Positions 44,262 to 54,345 of a stretch of DNA of 64,000 nt are shown piece after piece; position 1 is the first letter of the stretch, and every line of letters begins with the position of its first letter. This DNA comes from Cyclobacteriaceae bacterium (GTDB lineage Bacteria; Bacteroidota; Bacteroidia; Cytophagales; Cyclobacteriaceae), in assembly GCA_019638395.1 (NCBI GenBank), contig JAHBTX010000001.1, positions 806,001 through 870,000 of the forward strand, written 5' to 3'. The notes under the pieces are model-generated. The model had not been told where the DNA came from and made no database searches. It saw only the letters and a program-made list of their open reading frames with translations. Both the position numbers and the translations under genes were made by a program.

Positions 44262-44737
44262 CAGGCTCCGATGTTTACAACTTCAAATTCCATTTCACCG
44301 GCCGGGGTTTTGATTAGCGCGGTATCACCTTTTTTCTTTCCCAACAACCCTTTACCAATTGGCGATTGCGTAGAAATTTTTCCAGCTTTCAAATCGGCTT
44401 CTTCTTCCGATACCAGCATGTATGTAACCGAGGCTCCGTTCTTTTTGTTTTTAATGGTAACCTTAGAAAGAATGGAGACAACACTGGTGTCTATTTTTGT
44501 TTCGTCCAACAAACGTGCGTTGCTTAACAAATCTTCTAACTGGGCAATCTTGGCTTCTAAATGACCTTGCGCATCTTTGGCAGCATCATACTCTGCATTC
44601 TCACTCAAGTCGCCTTTATCGCGCGCTTCCGCTATTTGCTTGGCTATGTCGGCACGGCCTTTTGTTTTAAGCGTGCTTAATTCGAGTGTAAGTTTATCTA
44701 AGCCTTCTTTGGTGTAATATGAAATTTTCTTACTCAT
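44261..44737 (-). CDS. greA: Transcription elongation factor GreA
   Basis: 158 residues: N-terminal coiled coil with ARDKGDLSENAEYDAAKDAQ (the acidic tip DLSENAEYD) and C-terminal FKBP-like domain with SPIGKGLLGKKKGD. It rescues backtracked RNA polymerase. In an operon with the HIT protein; a terminator of the upstream pentapeptide gene lies just before it. Confidence 0.96.
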   Translation of the reverse strand: MSKKISYYTKEGLDKLTLELSTLKTKGRADIAKQIAEARDKGDLSENAEYDAAKDAQGHLEAKIAQLEDLLSNARLLDETKIDTSVVSILSKVTIKNKKNGASVTYMLVSEEEADLKAGKISTQSPIGKGLLGKKKGDTALIKTPAGEMEFEVVNIGA

Positions 44738-44780
44738 AAATCATTCGTTTTAGTTTTAGCAGGCTCATTGCGAACCCGAC

Positions 44781-44820
44781 AAAAAAAGAACAACGGCTTT
44801 ACCGTTGGGGAAAGCCGTTG
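44781..44820 (-). terminator. Terminator of the pentapeptide-repeat gene
   Basis: Arms CAACGGCTTT (44791-44800) and AAAGCCGTTG (44811-44820), 10 bases, with a T-rich tail to the left (TTCTTTTTTT on the minus strand). Confidence 0.88.
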
Positions 44821-44866
44821 CTTGAATTACAATTCAAAAGTATTCTTTTAATTCACCAAAACAAAA

Positions 44867-45712
44867 TCAGGCATCTACTAACTCAGGCAGGGTAAGTTTT
44901 ATCTGTTCCAGAATTTCATCATCAAATTTTGCCAGGTACAGGGTTTTGGCTTTAGTAAGTTGTTCAACGGTTAGTCCTTTTACACCGCGTAAATCTGCCT
45001 TATACAAACTGGCGTTTTCAAAATCGGCTCCCATCAGGTAGCTGCCCGCAAGGTTAGCTTCCATTAAGAATGCGTTTTTAAAATTTGTTTTAATCAAAAA
45101 CGCATTTTCGAACTGAGCTTTTATCAGAAACGCATCCTTAAAATTGGCACCACTGGCATAGGCTCCCTTTAACATAGCCTGATTTAAATTTGCGTTCTCA
45201 AAATTTGTTTGATTGAGGCGGGTATTTTCCAAATTGGTTTCTATTAAGGAAGAACTGGAGAAGTTGGCCGAGTTCATATTGGAGCCTTTCAGGTTTACAT
45301 AGTTTAAGTTGGTTCGGGCAAGGTGGCAGTTTACCAGATTTATTTCGTAAATCTTATGCCGGTTTAAACGTTTGATATTTCCGACTGTCCGGAAAGCCGC
45401 CTCATCCGATTCCCACAACCGGAAGTCATCAATCTCATCCTTATAGGTGCGAATGCGTTGCCGGGTCTCGCCATTTTGGTTTAACCAGAATATAAGAATA
45501 CCAATAATGGCAATATCGAAAATCATACCGTGTGCCTCTACCAGAATCTGCTCCCAAAAATTTTCGAAGTCGTGCAGGTAATAGTTTAAGCTCAGACTAA
45601 GTACCAGTACTGCAACACCCGTTAACACAATGGTAGAGGTAAGAAGCGGTTTTTCGATTATCGTATTAAAACGCTCTACAAGAGTATGTTTAAATTTTTC
45701 GAAGTGGGGCAT
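44867..45712 (-). CDS. Membrane-linked pentapeptide repeat protein
   Basis: 281 residues. Two membrane helices at about 24-50 and 62-80 are followed by a linker and about 20 pentapeptide repeats (A(N/D)LxX type; for example ANFSSSSLIETNLENTRLNQ), forming a right-handed quadrilateral helix, then a short C-terminal helical tail. Other family members mimic DNA or bind partners; here the anchor suggests a membrane role. No function can be named. Confidence 0.92.
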   Translation of the reverse strand: MPHFEKFKHTLVERFNTIIEKPLLTSTIVLTGVAVLVLSLSLNYYLHDFENFWEQILVEAHGMIFDIAIIGILIFWLNQNGETRQRIRTYKDEIDDFRLWESDEAAFRTVGNIKRLNRHKIYEINLVNCHLARTNLNYVNLKGSNMNSANFSSSSLIETNLENTRLNQTNFENANLNQAMLKGAYASGANFKDAFLIKAQFENAFLIKTNFKNAFLMEANLAGSYLMGADFENASLYKADLRGVKGLTVEQLTKAKTLYLAKFDDEILEQIKLTLPELVDA

Positions 45713-45850
45713 AGCAAAATGTCGGTAGTCAGGTTATCCTTGTTACCAAATTCAATTAAAAATAAAAAGGTTTTACTTATTCTAACAAATTGCCGCTAAA
45801 ATCATTTGCGGCATCTTAAAACTGGTAAACCTCTTTTTAAGCGTGAGAAG

Positions 45851-47203
45851 TTACAACAAAAGATGGATAGTAAGAAAATAAACACCTAACCCTAACAAAT
45901 CGTTGGTGGTGGTTATAAATGGGCCTGAGGCAAGGGCAGGATTAAATCCAAACCGGTTTAATACAATGGGGGTAATAGTGCCAATAAAGGATGCAAACAC
46001 CACAACAAAAAATAATGCCAGGGATACAACCAAATTGAGCGGGTTGTTACCAAATACCAACCAGTTTACGCCAAAAACAATTAGTCCTAAAAAAAATCCA
46101 TTCAGCAGTGCTACGCTAAATACTTTTAGCAAACGCTTCCACAAACCTTCATCTACAAAACCGGGGTTTACCAGGCTTTGCACTACCAGCGATGATGTTT
46201 GAATACCTACGTTACCACCGGTTGCCTGAATCAGTGGCACAAAAAAAGCGATGGCCGTAATCTGAGCAATTTCACGTTCAAAAAAGCCCATAAAGCGGGC
46301 ACTTATTAAACCTCCTAAAATACCAATCAACAGCCAGGGTAATCGTGCCCGTGTGTTACGCCACACGCTATCATCTTCTTCTACATCTTCGGTAATACCC
46401 GCCATCAACTGCCGGTCTTCCTCGGCTTGTTCGGTAATAACGTCCACCACATCATCAATTGTAATACGCCCTACCAATTGCCCGTGTACATTAACTACCG
46501 GTACTGATTCAAGATCATACTTACTCATTATTTCGGCCACTTCACGATCTTCCAGATAGGTTTCTACCGAAACAACATCTTCGTCTAATATTTCTTTAAC
46601 TGTTGTGCGCGGATCGGTTAGAATAAGTTTTTGCAACGAAACCTTTCCTAATAACCGATCGGTATCGTCAACTACATACACCGTATAAAACTTGGTTACA
46701 TTTTCGGCTTGCTTGCGGATTTCTTCTACGCACTGCACTACATTCCAATCGGCCCGGGCTTTGATTAATTCTTTTGCCATCAACCCCCCGGCCACGTTTT
46801 CATCGTAGCGCAACAAATCAATAACCTGCGATTTTAAATCGGGTTCCAGGCCCGCGATTATCTCTTCGCTGGTTTTAATGGGCAGTTCATTCAGAATATC
46901 GGCCGCATCGTCTGAATCGAGTTGATTTACAACTTCGGTAATCTCGGCTGCAGTGTAATTAGTTAGGAAGTTTTTGCGTGTGTCGCTATCCAAATCGTTA
47001 ATGATTTTGGAGCGAACTTCAATGGATAACAGATCCAGCACGTACTTGGATTCCTCACCATTAAATTCATACAACAGTGCAGTAATATCTGCCGGATTGA
47101 TTTCGTCCAGCGTGGTACGAATAAACTCGCTATCGTGTGCATCGAGTGCTTGCTGGAAGCGATCCCGGAACTCTTTATTCAACTCAAATTCGATGTGCTT
47201 CAC
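45851..47203 (-). CDS. mgtE: Magnesium transporter MgtE
   Basis: 450 residues: N-domain of superhelical repeats (about 20-125), CBS pair (about 130-250), a plug helix, and five membrane helices, with PLIQATGGNVGIQTS-like pore text. Mg2+ binding to the CBS domains closes the channel. The start is GTG at 47203, inside the 3' end of rsmA (20 bases overlap), so the two are coupled. Confidence 0.95.
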   Translation of the reverse strand: MKHIEFELNKEFRDRFQQALDAHDSEFIRTTLDEINPADITALLYEFNGEESKYVLDLLSIEVRSKIINDLDSDTRKNFLTNYTAAEITEVVNQLDSDDAADILNELPIKTSEEIIAGLEPDLKSQVIDLLRYDENVAGGLMAKELIKARADWNVVQCVEEIRKQAENVTKFYTVYVVDDTDRLLGKVSLQKLILTDPRTTVKEILDEDVVSVETYLEDREVAEIMSKYDLESVPVVNVHGQLVGRITIDDVVDVITEQAEEDRQLMAGITEDVEEDDSVWRNTRARLPWLLIGILGGLISARFMGFFEREIAQITAIAFFVPLIQATGGNVGIQTSSLVVQSLVNPGFVDEGLWKRLLKVFSVALLNGFFLGLIVFGVNWLVFGNNPLNLVVSLALFFVVVFASFIGTITPIVLNRFGFNPALASGPFITTTNDLLGLGVYFLTIHLLL

Positions 47204-47975
47204 GGTGCTGTTCCAGTTGGCGGGTTAAAAAAATAAATTGTACTACATCTAATTGTTCGGCTCGCTTATCCATAAGCGGATGCGCCAACAACAAGGCCGG
47301 CAAATTTAAAATTTTAAGTGCGTTGCGCAAGGTCTTGCGCCTGTTTTGAAATGCTTGCTTTACAACCGCTTTAAATAATACCTCATCGCAATCCAACTGC
47401 ACCCGATTGTTTCGGGTTAAGCGGATTACTGCCGACATTACTTTGGGTGGTGGAAAAAAAACTCCGGGTGGTACTTTAAACAAATACGTAACATCGTAAT
47501 AAGCTTGCAGTAACACACTTAATATTCCATACGTTTTGCTTCCCGGCTTTTCCGCAATCCGATCGGCCACTTCTTTTTGCAACATACACACCACTTGTGT
47601 TACCTGGTTTCGATGCTCCAATATTTTAAAAAATATCTGCGATGAAATGTTGTATGGAAAATTACCGATAATGAAGAGCGGAGATTGATAGACCTTATCC
47701 AATTGAAGTTCCAGAAAGTCGCCACCGGTAATCTTACCGGCAAGTTGCGGGTAATGTTCGTTTAAATATGTAACCGATTCGCGATCTATTTCAACCAGGT
47801 GTAAATCAACCAAAGGCTTTGTAACTAAATACTGTGTAAGCACACCCGTACCCGGGCCAATCTCCACAACTTGTTGAGTTGAATCGGGCAACTGCAGTGC
47901 CGCCACAATTCGTTCGGCTACACTTTTATCCTTTAAAAAATGCTGCCCCAAAAATTTTTTCGGACGTACACTCAT
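47184..47975 (-). CDS. rsmA: 16S rRNA (adenine1518-N6/1519-N6)-dimethyltransferase
   Basis: 263 residues. KKFLGQHFLKDKS, the SAM motif EIGPGTGVLT and motif IV NFPYNISSQI are those of KsgA/RsmA; the C-domain carries FFPPPKVMSAVIRL. It dimethylates two adjacent adenines in helix 45 of 16S rRNA. Divergent from pdxA. Confidence 0.96.
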   Translation of the reverse strand: MSVRPKKFLGQHFLKDKSVAERIVAALQLPDSTQQVVEIGPGTGVLTQYLVTKPLVDLHLVEIDRESVTYLNEHYPQLAGKITGGDFLELQLDKVYQSPLFIIGNFPYNISSQIFFKILEHRNQVTQVVCMLQKEVADRIAEKPGSKTYGILSVLLQAYYDVTYLFKVPPGVFFPPPKVMSAVIRLTRNNRVQLDCDEVLFKAVVKQAFQNRRKTLRNALKILNLPALLLAHPLMDKRAEQLDVVQFIFLTRQLEQHREAHRI

Positions 47976-48064
47976 AAGCTTACACGAATCGTTTGCAAAC
48001 TACACACTATAAATTCAAAACAATAAATTTAGCTTAACTTGCAAGCCACACTCTTTTAAAAATT

Positions 48065-49087
48065 ATGAATCCTTCATCCGATAAACCCCGCATCGGCATT
48101 ACCATTGGCGATTTAAATGGTATTGGTGCCGAGGTGATTATAAAAGCTCTTACTGATAACCGGTTGCTCAATCTTTTTACACCCGTTGTGTATGGTTCTA
48201 CCAAAGTGCTTTCGTTTTACCGCAAGCAAATGGGGCTGGAAGAATTCAACTATTCGCAGGTAAAATCCAAAGGTCAATACTTTCATAAGTCAATTAATGT
48301 AGTGAATTGCTGGGAAGATGTGATAGAAATTAATCCGGGGCAGGCATCCAGGCAAACTGCCCAAGCAGCTTTGCTAAGTTTAAAGCGGGCAGTTGAAGAA
48401 TTGAAAGAAGGCCACCTGGATGGTATTGTTACCGGCCCCATTGACAAGAACACGATGCATAGCGAAGCATTCCCGTTTCAAGGGCACACCGAATATCTTA
48501 CACAAGAATTTGGTGCTGGCGAAAGTCTGATGTTGATGGTGGGCGAAGAACTGCGCGTAGGCCTGGTTACGGAACATATTCCGGTAAAAGATATACCAAC
48601 CTTTATTACGAAAGAACGGGCGGAACTCAAGATTCGATTAATGGAGCTTTCGCTCAAGCAAGATTTTTTGATTACGAAACCTAAAATTGCCGTGCTCGGG
48701 TTAAATCCACATGCTGGCGATGAAGGTTTGTTGGGTAAAGAAGAACAAGAGATAATAAAACCCGTTATCAACGATCTTAAAACGAAAGGCAAACTCATCT
48801 TCGGTCCATTTCCGGCCGATGGTTTTTTTGCAACCGGCCAACATCGCAAATACGATGGTATTGTAGCCATGTATCACGATCAGGGCCTGGTAGCATTTAA
48901 AACCTTATCGTTCGAATCAGGTATAAACTACACGGCAGGTTTACCATATGTGCGCACTTCGCCCGATCATGGCACTGCTTACAACCTGGCCGGCAAAAAT
49001 CTGGCTAGCGAAGGTTCTATGCGGCAAGCCATGTATGTTGCATGCGATATTATTAAAAACCGCATGCAACAAACGGTAGAAAAATAA
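48065..49087 (+). CDS. pdxA: 4-hydroxythreonine-4-phosphate dehydrogenase
   Basis: 340 residues. IGITIGDLNGIGAEVI at the start, TGPIDKNTMH for the substrate, GLNPHAGDEGLLGKEE with the metal-binding His, and MYHDQGLVAFK with another metal ligand. Part of pyridoxal phosphate synthesis by the DXP-dependent route. Stands alone; other pdx genes are not in this window. Confidence 0.96.
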   Translation: MNPSSDKPRIGITIGDLNGIGAEVIIKALTDNRLLNLFTPVVYGSTKVLSFYRKQMGLEEFNYSQVKSKGQYFHKSINVVNCWEDVIEINPGQASRQTAQAALLSLKRAVEELKEGHLDGIVTGPIDKNTMHSEAFPFQGHTEYLTQEFGAGESLMLMVGEELRVGLVTEHIPVKDIPTFITKERAELKIRLMELSLKQDFLITKPKIAVLGLNPHAGDEGLLGKEEQEIIKPVINDLKTKGKLIFGPFPADGFFATGQHRKYDGIVAMYHDQGLVAFKTLSFESGINYTAGLPYVRTSPDHGTAYNLAGKNLASEGSMRQAMYVACDIIKNRMQQTVEK

Positions 49088-49182
49088 GAAACCTTACATC
49101 GTTTTTAGGCCCTTTAACCAATCGCATGTGGATACCTCACAATAACTACTTACATTGAACACAAACATGCGAAACGGAGCGA

Positions 49183-49569
49183 ATGGACATTGTTACTAAA
49201 AAGAAACTCAATATTCTAATTCAACTGGCCGAGGCCGATAAACACTTTGCGCGTGCAGAGCGCGAAATGATTCTAAAAATTGCCAGCGATAGAAAATTTC
49301 CAGAAGAAGAAGTAAATCAGTTAGTACGCAACCCTGAGCCCATTGATACTCTGGGCGCCTTATCAAACGATCAGAAATTCGATTACCTGATGGACTGCAT
49401 CGAGTTGATTTTTGCCGATCAGAAAGTGTTTGAAAGTGAAGTTATTTTTACAAAAAGTATAGCCATAAAGCTGGGATTTAAGAAAAATGTGGTTGACTTT
49501 TTAATAGAAAATTCGGGCAAAAAGCCACATGCAGAATTAAAAACCACAGTTTTCGCAGAATACTGGTAA
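49183..49569 (+). CDS. TerB-like helical protein
   Basis: 128 residues, all helical. ILIQLAEADKHFARAEREMI and the second acidic segment ELIFADQKVFESEVIF resemble the metal-binding acidic pairs of TerB/tellurite-resistance-type domains. Its role outside tellurite clusters is unknown. It precedes yceD by 113 bases. Confidence 0.75.
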   Translation: MDIVTKKKLNILIQLAEADKHFARAEREMILKIASDRKFPEEEVNQLVRNPEPIDTLGALSNDQKFDYLMDCIELIFADQKVFESEVIFTKSIAIKLGFKKNVVDFLIENSGKKPHAELKTTVFAEYW

Positions 49570-49682
49570 TTACAACTGCTGCCTAAAACAGGCGTTATAA
49601 AATCCTCAAAAAAGGAGCTTCAAAAGGCGTAAATCCAATAAATACTAATAAATTTGCCCGCTCATTTTAAAAACCTTCGGGT

Positions 49683-50201
49683 TTGAGAGAATTCGCTGTC
49701 AATATTATTGGCCTTACAAAAAAGGCGCATCTTTTCAACTTTCGCCTCGAAAAAGGCTTTTTTGAAAAATATGGGTCGGATGCAGTTGCTGATGGCCGGT
49801 TTGATGTTGAAGTGGTTCTCGACAAGAAAGAGACGTTCATTGAAGTGGAGTTTAAAATTTCGGGGAAGGCGGCTTTGGTATGCGATCGCACACTGGAACC
49901 GTTTGATTTTCCGGTAAACGAAACCCATAAAGTGGTTTTTAAATACGGAGACGAAGCCCAAGAGCTAACCGATGAAATTGTAATTATTACCCGCGATCAG
50001 GACAGCATCGACCTCGGGCAATTTTTTTATGAGTTTATCGCCCTGGCAATACCCATGAAAAAATTGCACCCCCGTTTCGCCAACGAAGCTGAAGACGATC
50101 AACTCATGGTTTACTCCACTGCACAAAATGAAACTGAAACAGAGCAAGATGAAAATGATTCAATCGACCCCCGCTGGGAGAAATTGAAAAAACTAAAATA
50201 G
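49683..50201 (+). CDS. yceD: YceD/DUF177 protein
   Basis: 172 residues starting at TTG 49683 (no upstream ATG in frame). ALVCDRTLEPFDFPV with the CxRTL motif, and AIPMKKLHPRF near the end match the family linked to 23S rRNA accumulation and always placed before rpmF. Acidic C-terminus. Followed by rpmF after 29 bases. Confidence 0.92.
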   Translation: MREFAVNIIGLTKKAHLFNFRLEKGFFEKYGSDAVADGRFDVEVVLDKKETFIEVEFKISGKAALVCDRTLEPFDFPVNETHKVVFKYGDEAQELTDEIVIITRDQDSIDLGQFFYEFIALAIPMKKLHPRFANEAEDDQLMVYSTAQNETETEQDENDSIDPRWEKLKKLK

Positions 50202-50230
50202 AACACGTAAAATTTTTAATTGAATAGGTT

Positions 50231-50422
50231 ATGCCAAATCCAAAACGTAAGACCTCGAAAACCAGAAGAGATAAAAGAAGAACGCATTACAAAGCCACAC
50301 CTAAGCAAATGGCTGTGTGCCCCACTACTGGCGAAAGTCACCTGCCTCACCGCGCTTTCTGGCACGAAGGCAAGCTGTACTTTAAGGGTAATGTGGTAAT
50401 GGAGAAAGAAGTTCTGGCTTAA
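50231..50422 (+). CDS. rpmF: 50S ribosomal protein L32
   Basis: 63 residues: [17 protein letters not shown] basic start, then [25 protein letters not shown]. Only one Cys (the others of the zinc-binding form are missing), so this is the zinc-independent type. A terminator follows before fabH. Confidence 0.96.
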   Translation: MPNPKRKTSKTRRDKRRTHYKATPKQMAVCPTTGESHLPHRAFWHEGKLYFKGNVVMEKEVLA

Positions 50423-50515
50423 TACGCCCTCGTGTTCTGCGAAAGCAAAACCCGTTTACTTCTCCATCAGCTTCTCGAAATCACGAAAAGCACAAGTAAA
50501 GTACGTATTGTTAAT

Positions 50516-50547
50516 GCCCGGTTAATTAAACCGGGCCTTTGTTTTTA
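50516..50547 (+). terminator. Terminator between rpmF and fabH
   Basis: Arms GCCCGGTT (50516-50523) and AACCGGGC (50529-50536) with loop AATTA and a T-rich tail. Separates the ribosomal part from the fatty-acid part of the cluster; may act as an attenuator. Confidence 0.85.
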
Positions 50548-50576
50548 TAGACAGTCAAGCTACGCAACCATAAATT

Positions 50577-51572
50577 ATGAGTAAAATCAAAGCGGCCATT
50601 ACCGGAGTTGGTGGATATGTTCCGGACTACATTCTTACCAACAAGGAGTTGGAAACAATGGTAGAAACAAACGATGAGTGGATTACCTCCCGCACCGGCA
50701 TTAAAGAAAGGCGCATTCTGAAAGGTGAAAGCCAGGGCGTTTCGGTAATGGGTATTGCCGCAGCTAAAGATATGCTGGCTAAAACCAAAACCGATCCTAA
50801 AGAAATTGATGCCATCATTTTTGCAACCGTAACCCCCGATATGACCTTTCCGGCAACTGCTAACCTGGTGGCTACCGCCATCGGGGCAACCAATGCTTTT
50901 AGTTTTGATATGGGTGCCGCTTGTTCTGGTTTTATTTATGCATTGGCAACGGGTGCCAGTTACATTCAATCGGGCATGTATAAAAAAGTAATTGTAATTG
51001 GGGGCGATAAAATGTCGTCCATTATCGATTATACCGATCGTACCACCTGCATCATTTTTGGCGATGGTGCGGGCTGTGTTTTGCTTGAACCTACTACCGA
51101 AGATGTTGGCGTAATGGATTGGGAATTACGCAGCGATGGCAGTGGCGAACAATTTTTGCACATGAAAGCCGGTGGTAGTCGTAACCCTGCTTCTACCGAA
51201 ACAATAGCTAAGCGCGAGCATTACGTGTATCAGGCCGGTTCGGCTGTGTTTAAGTTTGCTGTAACCAACATGGCCGATATCTCTGCGCAAGTTGCTGAAC
51301 GCAACAACCTGAATGCCGAAAACATTACCTGGCTGGCCCCTCACCAGGCCAACAAACGTATTATCGATGCAACAGCACAACGCGTAGGCATTAGCGATGA
51401 AAAAGTAATGATGAATATTGAACGCTATGGTAACACTACTGCTGGCACTATTCCTCTTTTATTGTGGGATTACGAAAAGCAACTTAAGAAAGGCGATAAT
51501 ATTTTAATGGCTGCTTTTGGCGGAGGCTTTACCTGGGGTGCCGTTTATGTAAAATGGGCTTATAATGGCTAA
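50577..51572 (+). CDS. fabH: 3-oxoacyl-ACP synthase III
   Basis: 331 residues. [16 protein letters not shown] at the start, the catalytic Cys in [11 protein letters not shown], His and Asn in [11 protein letters not shown] and [12 protein letters not shown]. It condenses acetyl-CoA with malonyl-ACP to begin fatty acids. Usually plsX lies between rpmF and fabH in many bacteria; it is not in this gap. Followed by efp after 71 bases. Confidence 0.96.
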   Translation: MSKIKAAITGVGGYVPDYILTNKELETMVETNDEWITSRTGIKERRILKGESQGVSVMGIAAAKDMLAKTKTDPKEIDAIIFATVTPDMTFPATANLVATAIGATNAFSFDMGAACSGFIYALATGASYIQSGMYKKVIVIGGDKMSSIIDYTDRTTCIIFGDGAGCVLLEPTTEDVGVMDWELRSDGSGEQFLHMKAGGSRNPASTETIAKREHYVYQAGSAVFKFAVTNMADISAQVAERNNLNAENITWLAPHQANKRIIDATAQRVGISDEKVMMNIERYGNTTAGTIPLLLWDYEKQLKKGDNILMAAFGGGFTWGAVYVKWAYNG

Positions 51573-51643
51573 TATCCCACAACCATACACACTCTAAAAT
51601 TGACATTAACCATTTCATTTGTAAATTAAAGTTTGATTTTTCT

Positions 51644-52210
51644 ATGGCAACTATTTCTGATCTAAGCAAAGGAAACTACATACGCTACAATGGCGAGGTG
51701 GTACAGGTTGAAGAACTGATACACCGTACGCCCGGCAACCTGCGTGCATTCTACCAGGTAAAAATGCGCAGCGTACGCACCGGCAAAATTGTTGAAAACC
51801 GCTTTCGTCCGGGCGATGCTGTAGATCAACTACGTGTAGAAACCAAAGAGTATCAATACCTGTATGCCGATGGCGATAGTTTGGTTTGTATGGATAACGA
51901 TACCTTTGAACAAGTCTATATCGATAAAGTATTGTTAGGCCAATCGGTAAACTACATTAAAGAGGGTGTTACATTATTAATTGCATTTGAAAACGGAACC
52001 AATCCCATTACGGCCGAGCCACCCCAACATGTGGTGGTAAATGTAACCTATACCGAGCCGGGCCTGGCGGGCGATACTGCCACCCGAACCCTGAAAACAG
52101 CAACCATCGAAACCGGTGCCGAAATTCGGGTACCGTTGTTTGTAAATACAGGCGATAATATCAAGATTAAAGCCGACACTGGCGAATATGTTGAACGTGT
52201 GAAAGAATAA
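51644..52210 (+). CDS. efp: Elongation factor P
   Basis: 188 residues with the three EF-P domains (KOW-like 1-65, OB 66-125, C-terminal OB 126-188). The loop that carries the modified residue reads RTPGNLRAF: Asn 32 sits where Lys 34 (E. coli) or Arg 32 (EarP type) would be, so neither of the known lysine or arginine modifications fits directly. It relieves ribosome stalling at polyproline. Starts the efp-accB-accC run. Confidence 0.96.
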   Translation: MATISDLSKGNYIRYNGEVVQVEELIHRTPGNLRAFYQVKMRSVRTGKIVENRFRPGDAVDQLRVETKEYQYLYADGDSLVCMDNDTFEQVYIDKVLLGQSVNYIKEGVTLLIAFENGTNPITAEPPQHVVVNVTYTEPGLAGDTATRTLKTATIETGAEIRVPLFVNTGDNIKIKADTGEYVERVKE

Positions 52211-52214
52211 AATC

Positions 52215-52766
52215 ATGGCAACAAAAAAAACTACTGCTGCAACAAAAAGTGCAAGCATAAACGAACCCACCAAAAAAGCTGAAATGAAAACTTCTGAAAT
52301 CCGTGATCTTATCGACTTCATTGCCCACTCAGGCTTAAACGAAGTAGATATTGAAACCAAAGAACTAAAACTTCATGTAAAGCGCGAGCCCGATCAAAAA
52401 GTAATCAAGTCTTCGGCTCCGGTAATCGCTGCTCCGGTATCGGTAGCACCACCAGCCGTTACTACACCGGCTACTGTAACGCAAACACCAGCTAAAGTAG
52501 AAAAGCCTGCTGCCGCTGGTAAAAATACAGTAGAGATTAAATCACCCATGATTGGTACTTTCTACCGGTCGGCAAATCCTGATTCACCAGCGTTTGCTTC
52601 GGTAGGCGATAAAATTTCGAAAGGACAAACTGTGTGTATCATAGAAGCCATGAAACTGTTCAACGAAATTGAATCTGAATTTTCGGGCACCGTTGTTAAA
52701 GTAATGGTGGAAAACTCTTCACCGGTTGAATACGACCAGGTGTTGTTTGTAGTTGAATTAGATTAA
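52215..52766 (+). CDS. accB: Biotin carboxyl carrier protein of acetyl-CoA carboxylase
   Basis: 183 residues, with an Ala/Thr/Pro-rich linker at about 75-100 and the C-terminal biotinyl domain; EAMKLFNEIE carries the biotinylated Lys. Starts 4 bases after efp. 93 bases before accC with a hairpin-rich gap. Confidence 0.97.
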   Translation: MATKKTTAATKSASINEPTKKAEMKTSEIRDLIDFIAHSGLNEVDIETKELKLHVKREPDQKVIKSSAPVIAAPVSVAPPAVTTPATVTQTPAKVEKPAAAGKNTVEIKSPMIGTFYRSANPDSPAFASVGDKISKGQTVCIIEAMKLFNEIESEFSGTVVKVMVENSSPVEYDQVLFVVELD

Positions 52767-52859
52767 TTCCGGATTTCAAATTTGAGATTCAAGATTGTTA
52801 CGGAGTATTTCCGGTGCACGAATCTTGAAATCAGGAATTTTAAATTTTGAATCTAACAT
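52767..52859. repeat. Hairpin-forming spacer between accB and accC
   Basis: Imperfect inverted repeat GATTCAAGATT (52786-52796) against AATCTTGAAATC (52821-52832), with further AAATTT-type complementarity at both edges. No T-run. Looks like a small dispersed repeat. Confidence 0.45.
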
Positions 52860-54209
52860 ATGTTTAAAAAAATATTAATAGCTAACCGGGGCGAAATTGC
52901 CTTACGCGTAATTCGCACCTGTAAGGAAATGGACATTAAAACAGTGGCCGTTTACTCCACTGCCGATCGCGAAAGCCTGCACGTGCGCTTTGCTGACGAA
53001 GCCGTGTGTATTGGCGCTCCGCCCAGCAAAGAATCGTACCTCAACATACCGCGCATTATTTCCGCAGCCGAAATTACCAATGCCGATGCTATTCATCCCG
53101 GCTATGGTTTCCTTTCGGAGAATGCAGAGTTCTCGGCTGTATGCCACGAGTATGGAATAAAATTTATTGGTCCCACACCCGACATGATTCGTGCGATGGG
53201 CGATAAAGCCACAGCCAAAGCAACCATGATTAAAGCCGGTGTACCCTGTATTCCCGGTTCGGATGGTTTGCTCGATTCAATGGAACAGGGCCTGAAGATC
53301 GCCAAAGAAATCAAGTACCCCGTAATTGTAAAAGCAACAGCCGGTGGTGGCGGTAAAGGTATGCGCATTATCAACGATGAATCGGAGTTTAAAAAAGCGT
53401 GGGACGATGCCAAGCGCGAAGCCGGTGCTGCTTTTGGCAACGATGGCTTGTACCTCGAAAAATTTGTAGAAGAACCGCGCCACATCGAAATACAAGTAGT
53501 GGGCGATCAATACGGAAAAGTATGTCACCTGTCGGAGCGCGATTGCTCCATACAACGCAGACACCAGAAGTTGGTAGAAGAAACTCCAAGCCCCATCATA
53601 AGCCAGGAGCTGCGCGAAAAAATGGGCGAAGCTGCCATTAAAGGTGCCAAGGCCATTAACTACGAAGGAGCCGGCACCATCGAGTTTCTGGTTGATAAGC
53701 ATGGCGACTTCTACTTTATGGAAATGAACACGCGTATTCAGGTAGAGCACCCGATTACCGAAGAAGTGACCAACTACGATTTGATTAAAGAACAGATTAA
53801 AGTAGCAGCCGGTGTACCGATCAGCGGTACCAATTACTACCCCATGTTGTACTCGATGGAGTGCCGCATTAATGCGGAAGATCCGGCCAATGGCTTCCGG
53901 CCTTCACCGGGTAAAATTATTAACCTGCACAAACCAGGCGGCCATGGTGTGCGTGTAGATAGCCACGTGTATGCGGGCTATACCATTCCACCCAATTACG
54001 ATAGCATGATTGGTAAGTTAATTGTTACCGGCCAATCGCGCGAGGAAGTAATTACGCGCATGAAGCGTGCGCTGAGCGAGTTTGTGATTGAAGGTGTAAA
54101 GACAACCATTCCCTTTCACTTAAAGTTGATGGACAATCCTATCTTCCGTTCCGGTAAGTTTACCACCAAGTTTTTAGAAACCAGTTTTGATTTCTCGGAC
54201 CTGAAGTAA
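52860..54209 (+). CDS. accC: Biotin carboxylase subunit of acetyl-CoA carboxylase
   Basis: 449 residues, ATP-grasp: [16 protein letters not shown], the glycine-rich loop [24 protein letters not shown] and [15 protein letters not shown] with catalytic residues. It carboxylates biotin on AccB. Ends before a terminator at 54234-54267. accA and accD are not in the window. Confidence 0.97.
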   Translation: MFKKILIANRGEIALRVIRTCKEMDIKTVAVYSTADRESLHVRFADEAVCIGAPPSKESYLNIPRIISAAEITNADAIHPGYGFLSENAEFSAVCHEYGIKFIGPTPDMIRAMGDKATAKATMIKAGVPCIPGSDGLLDSMEQGLKIAKEIKYPVIVKATAGGGGKGMRIINDESEFKKAWDDAKREAGAAFGNDGLYLEKFVEEPRHIEIQVVGDQYGKVCHLSERDCSIQRRHQKLVEETPSPIISQELREKMGEAAIKGAKAINYEGAGTIEFLVDKHGDFYFMEMNTRIQVEHPITEEVTNYDLIKEQIKVAAGVPISGTNYYPMLYSMECRINAEDPANGFRPSPGKIINLHKPGGHGVRVDSHVYAGYTIPPNYDSMIGKLIVTGQSREEVITRMKRALSEFVIEGVKTTIPFHLKLMDNPIFRSGKFTTKFLETSFDFSDLK

Positions 54210-54233
54210 AACCGGTTGCGTTTAAAATTTTTG

Positions 54234-54267
54234 AATCCCTTGCTTGGAAACAGGCGGGGGATTTTTT
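54234..54267 (+). terminator. Terminator of the efp-accB-accC run
   Basis: Arms AATCCCTTGC (54234-54243) and GCGGGGGATT (54254-54263), 10 base pairs including two G-T, with a T-run to 54267. Marks the boundary with the restriction locus. Confidence 0.8.
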
Positions 54268-54345
54268 GTTTGGATAATCTATTGGTAGCTGATCTACGGT
54301 GGTAAGAACTGATTTTTTACTATTTTAACCATTTGATATTCATCA

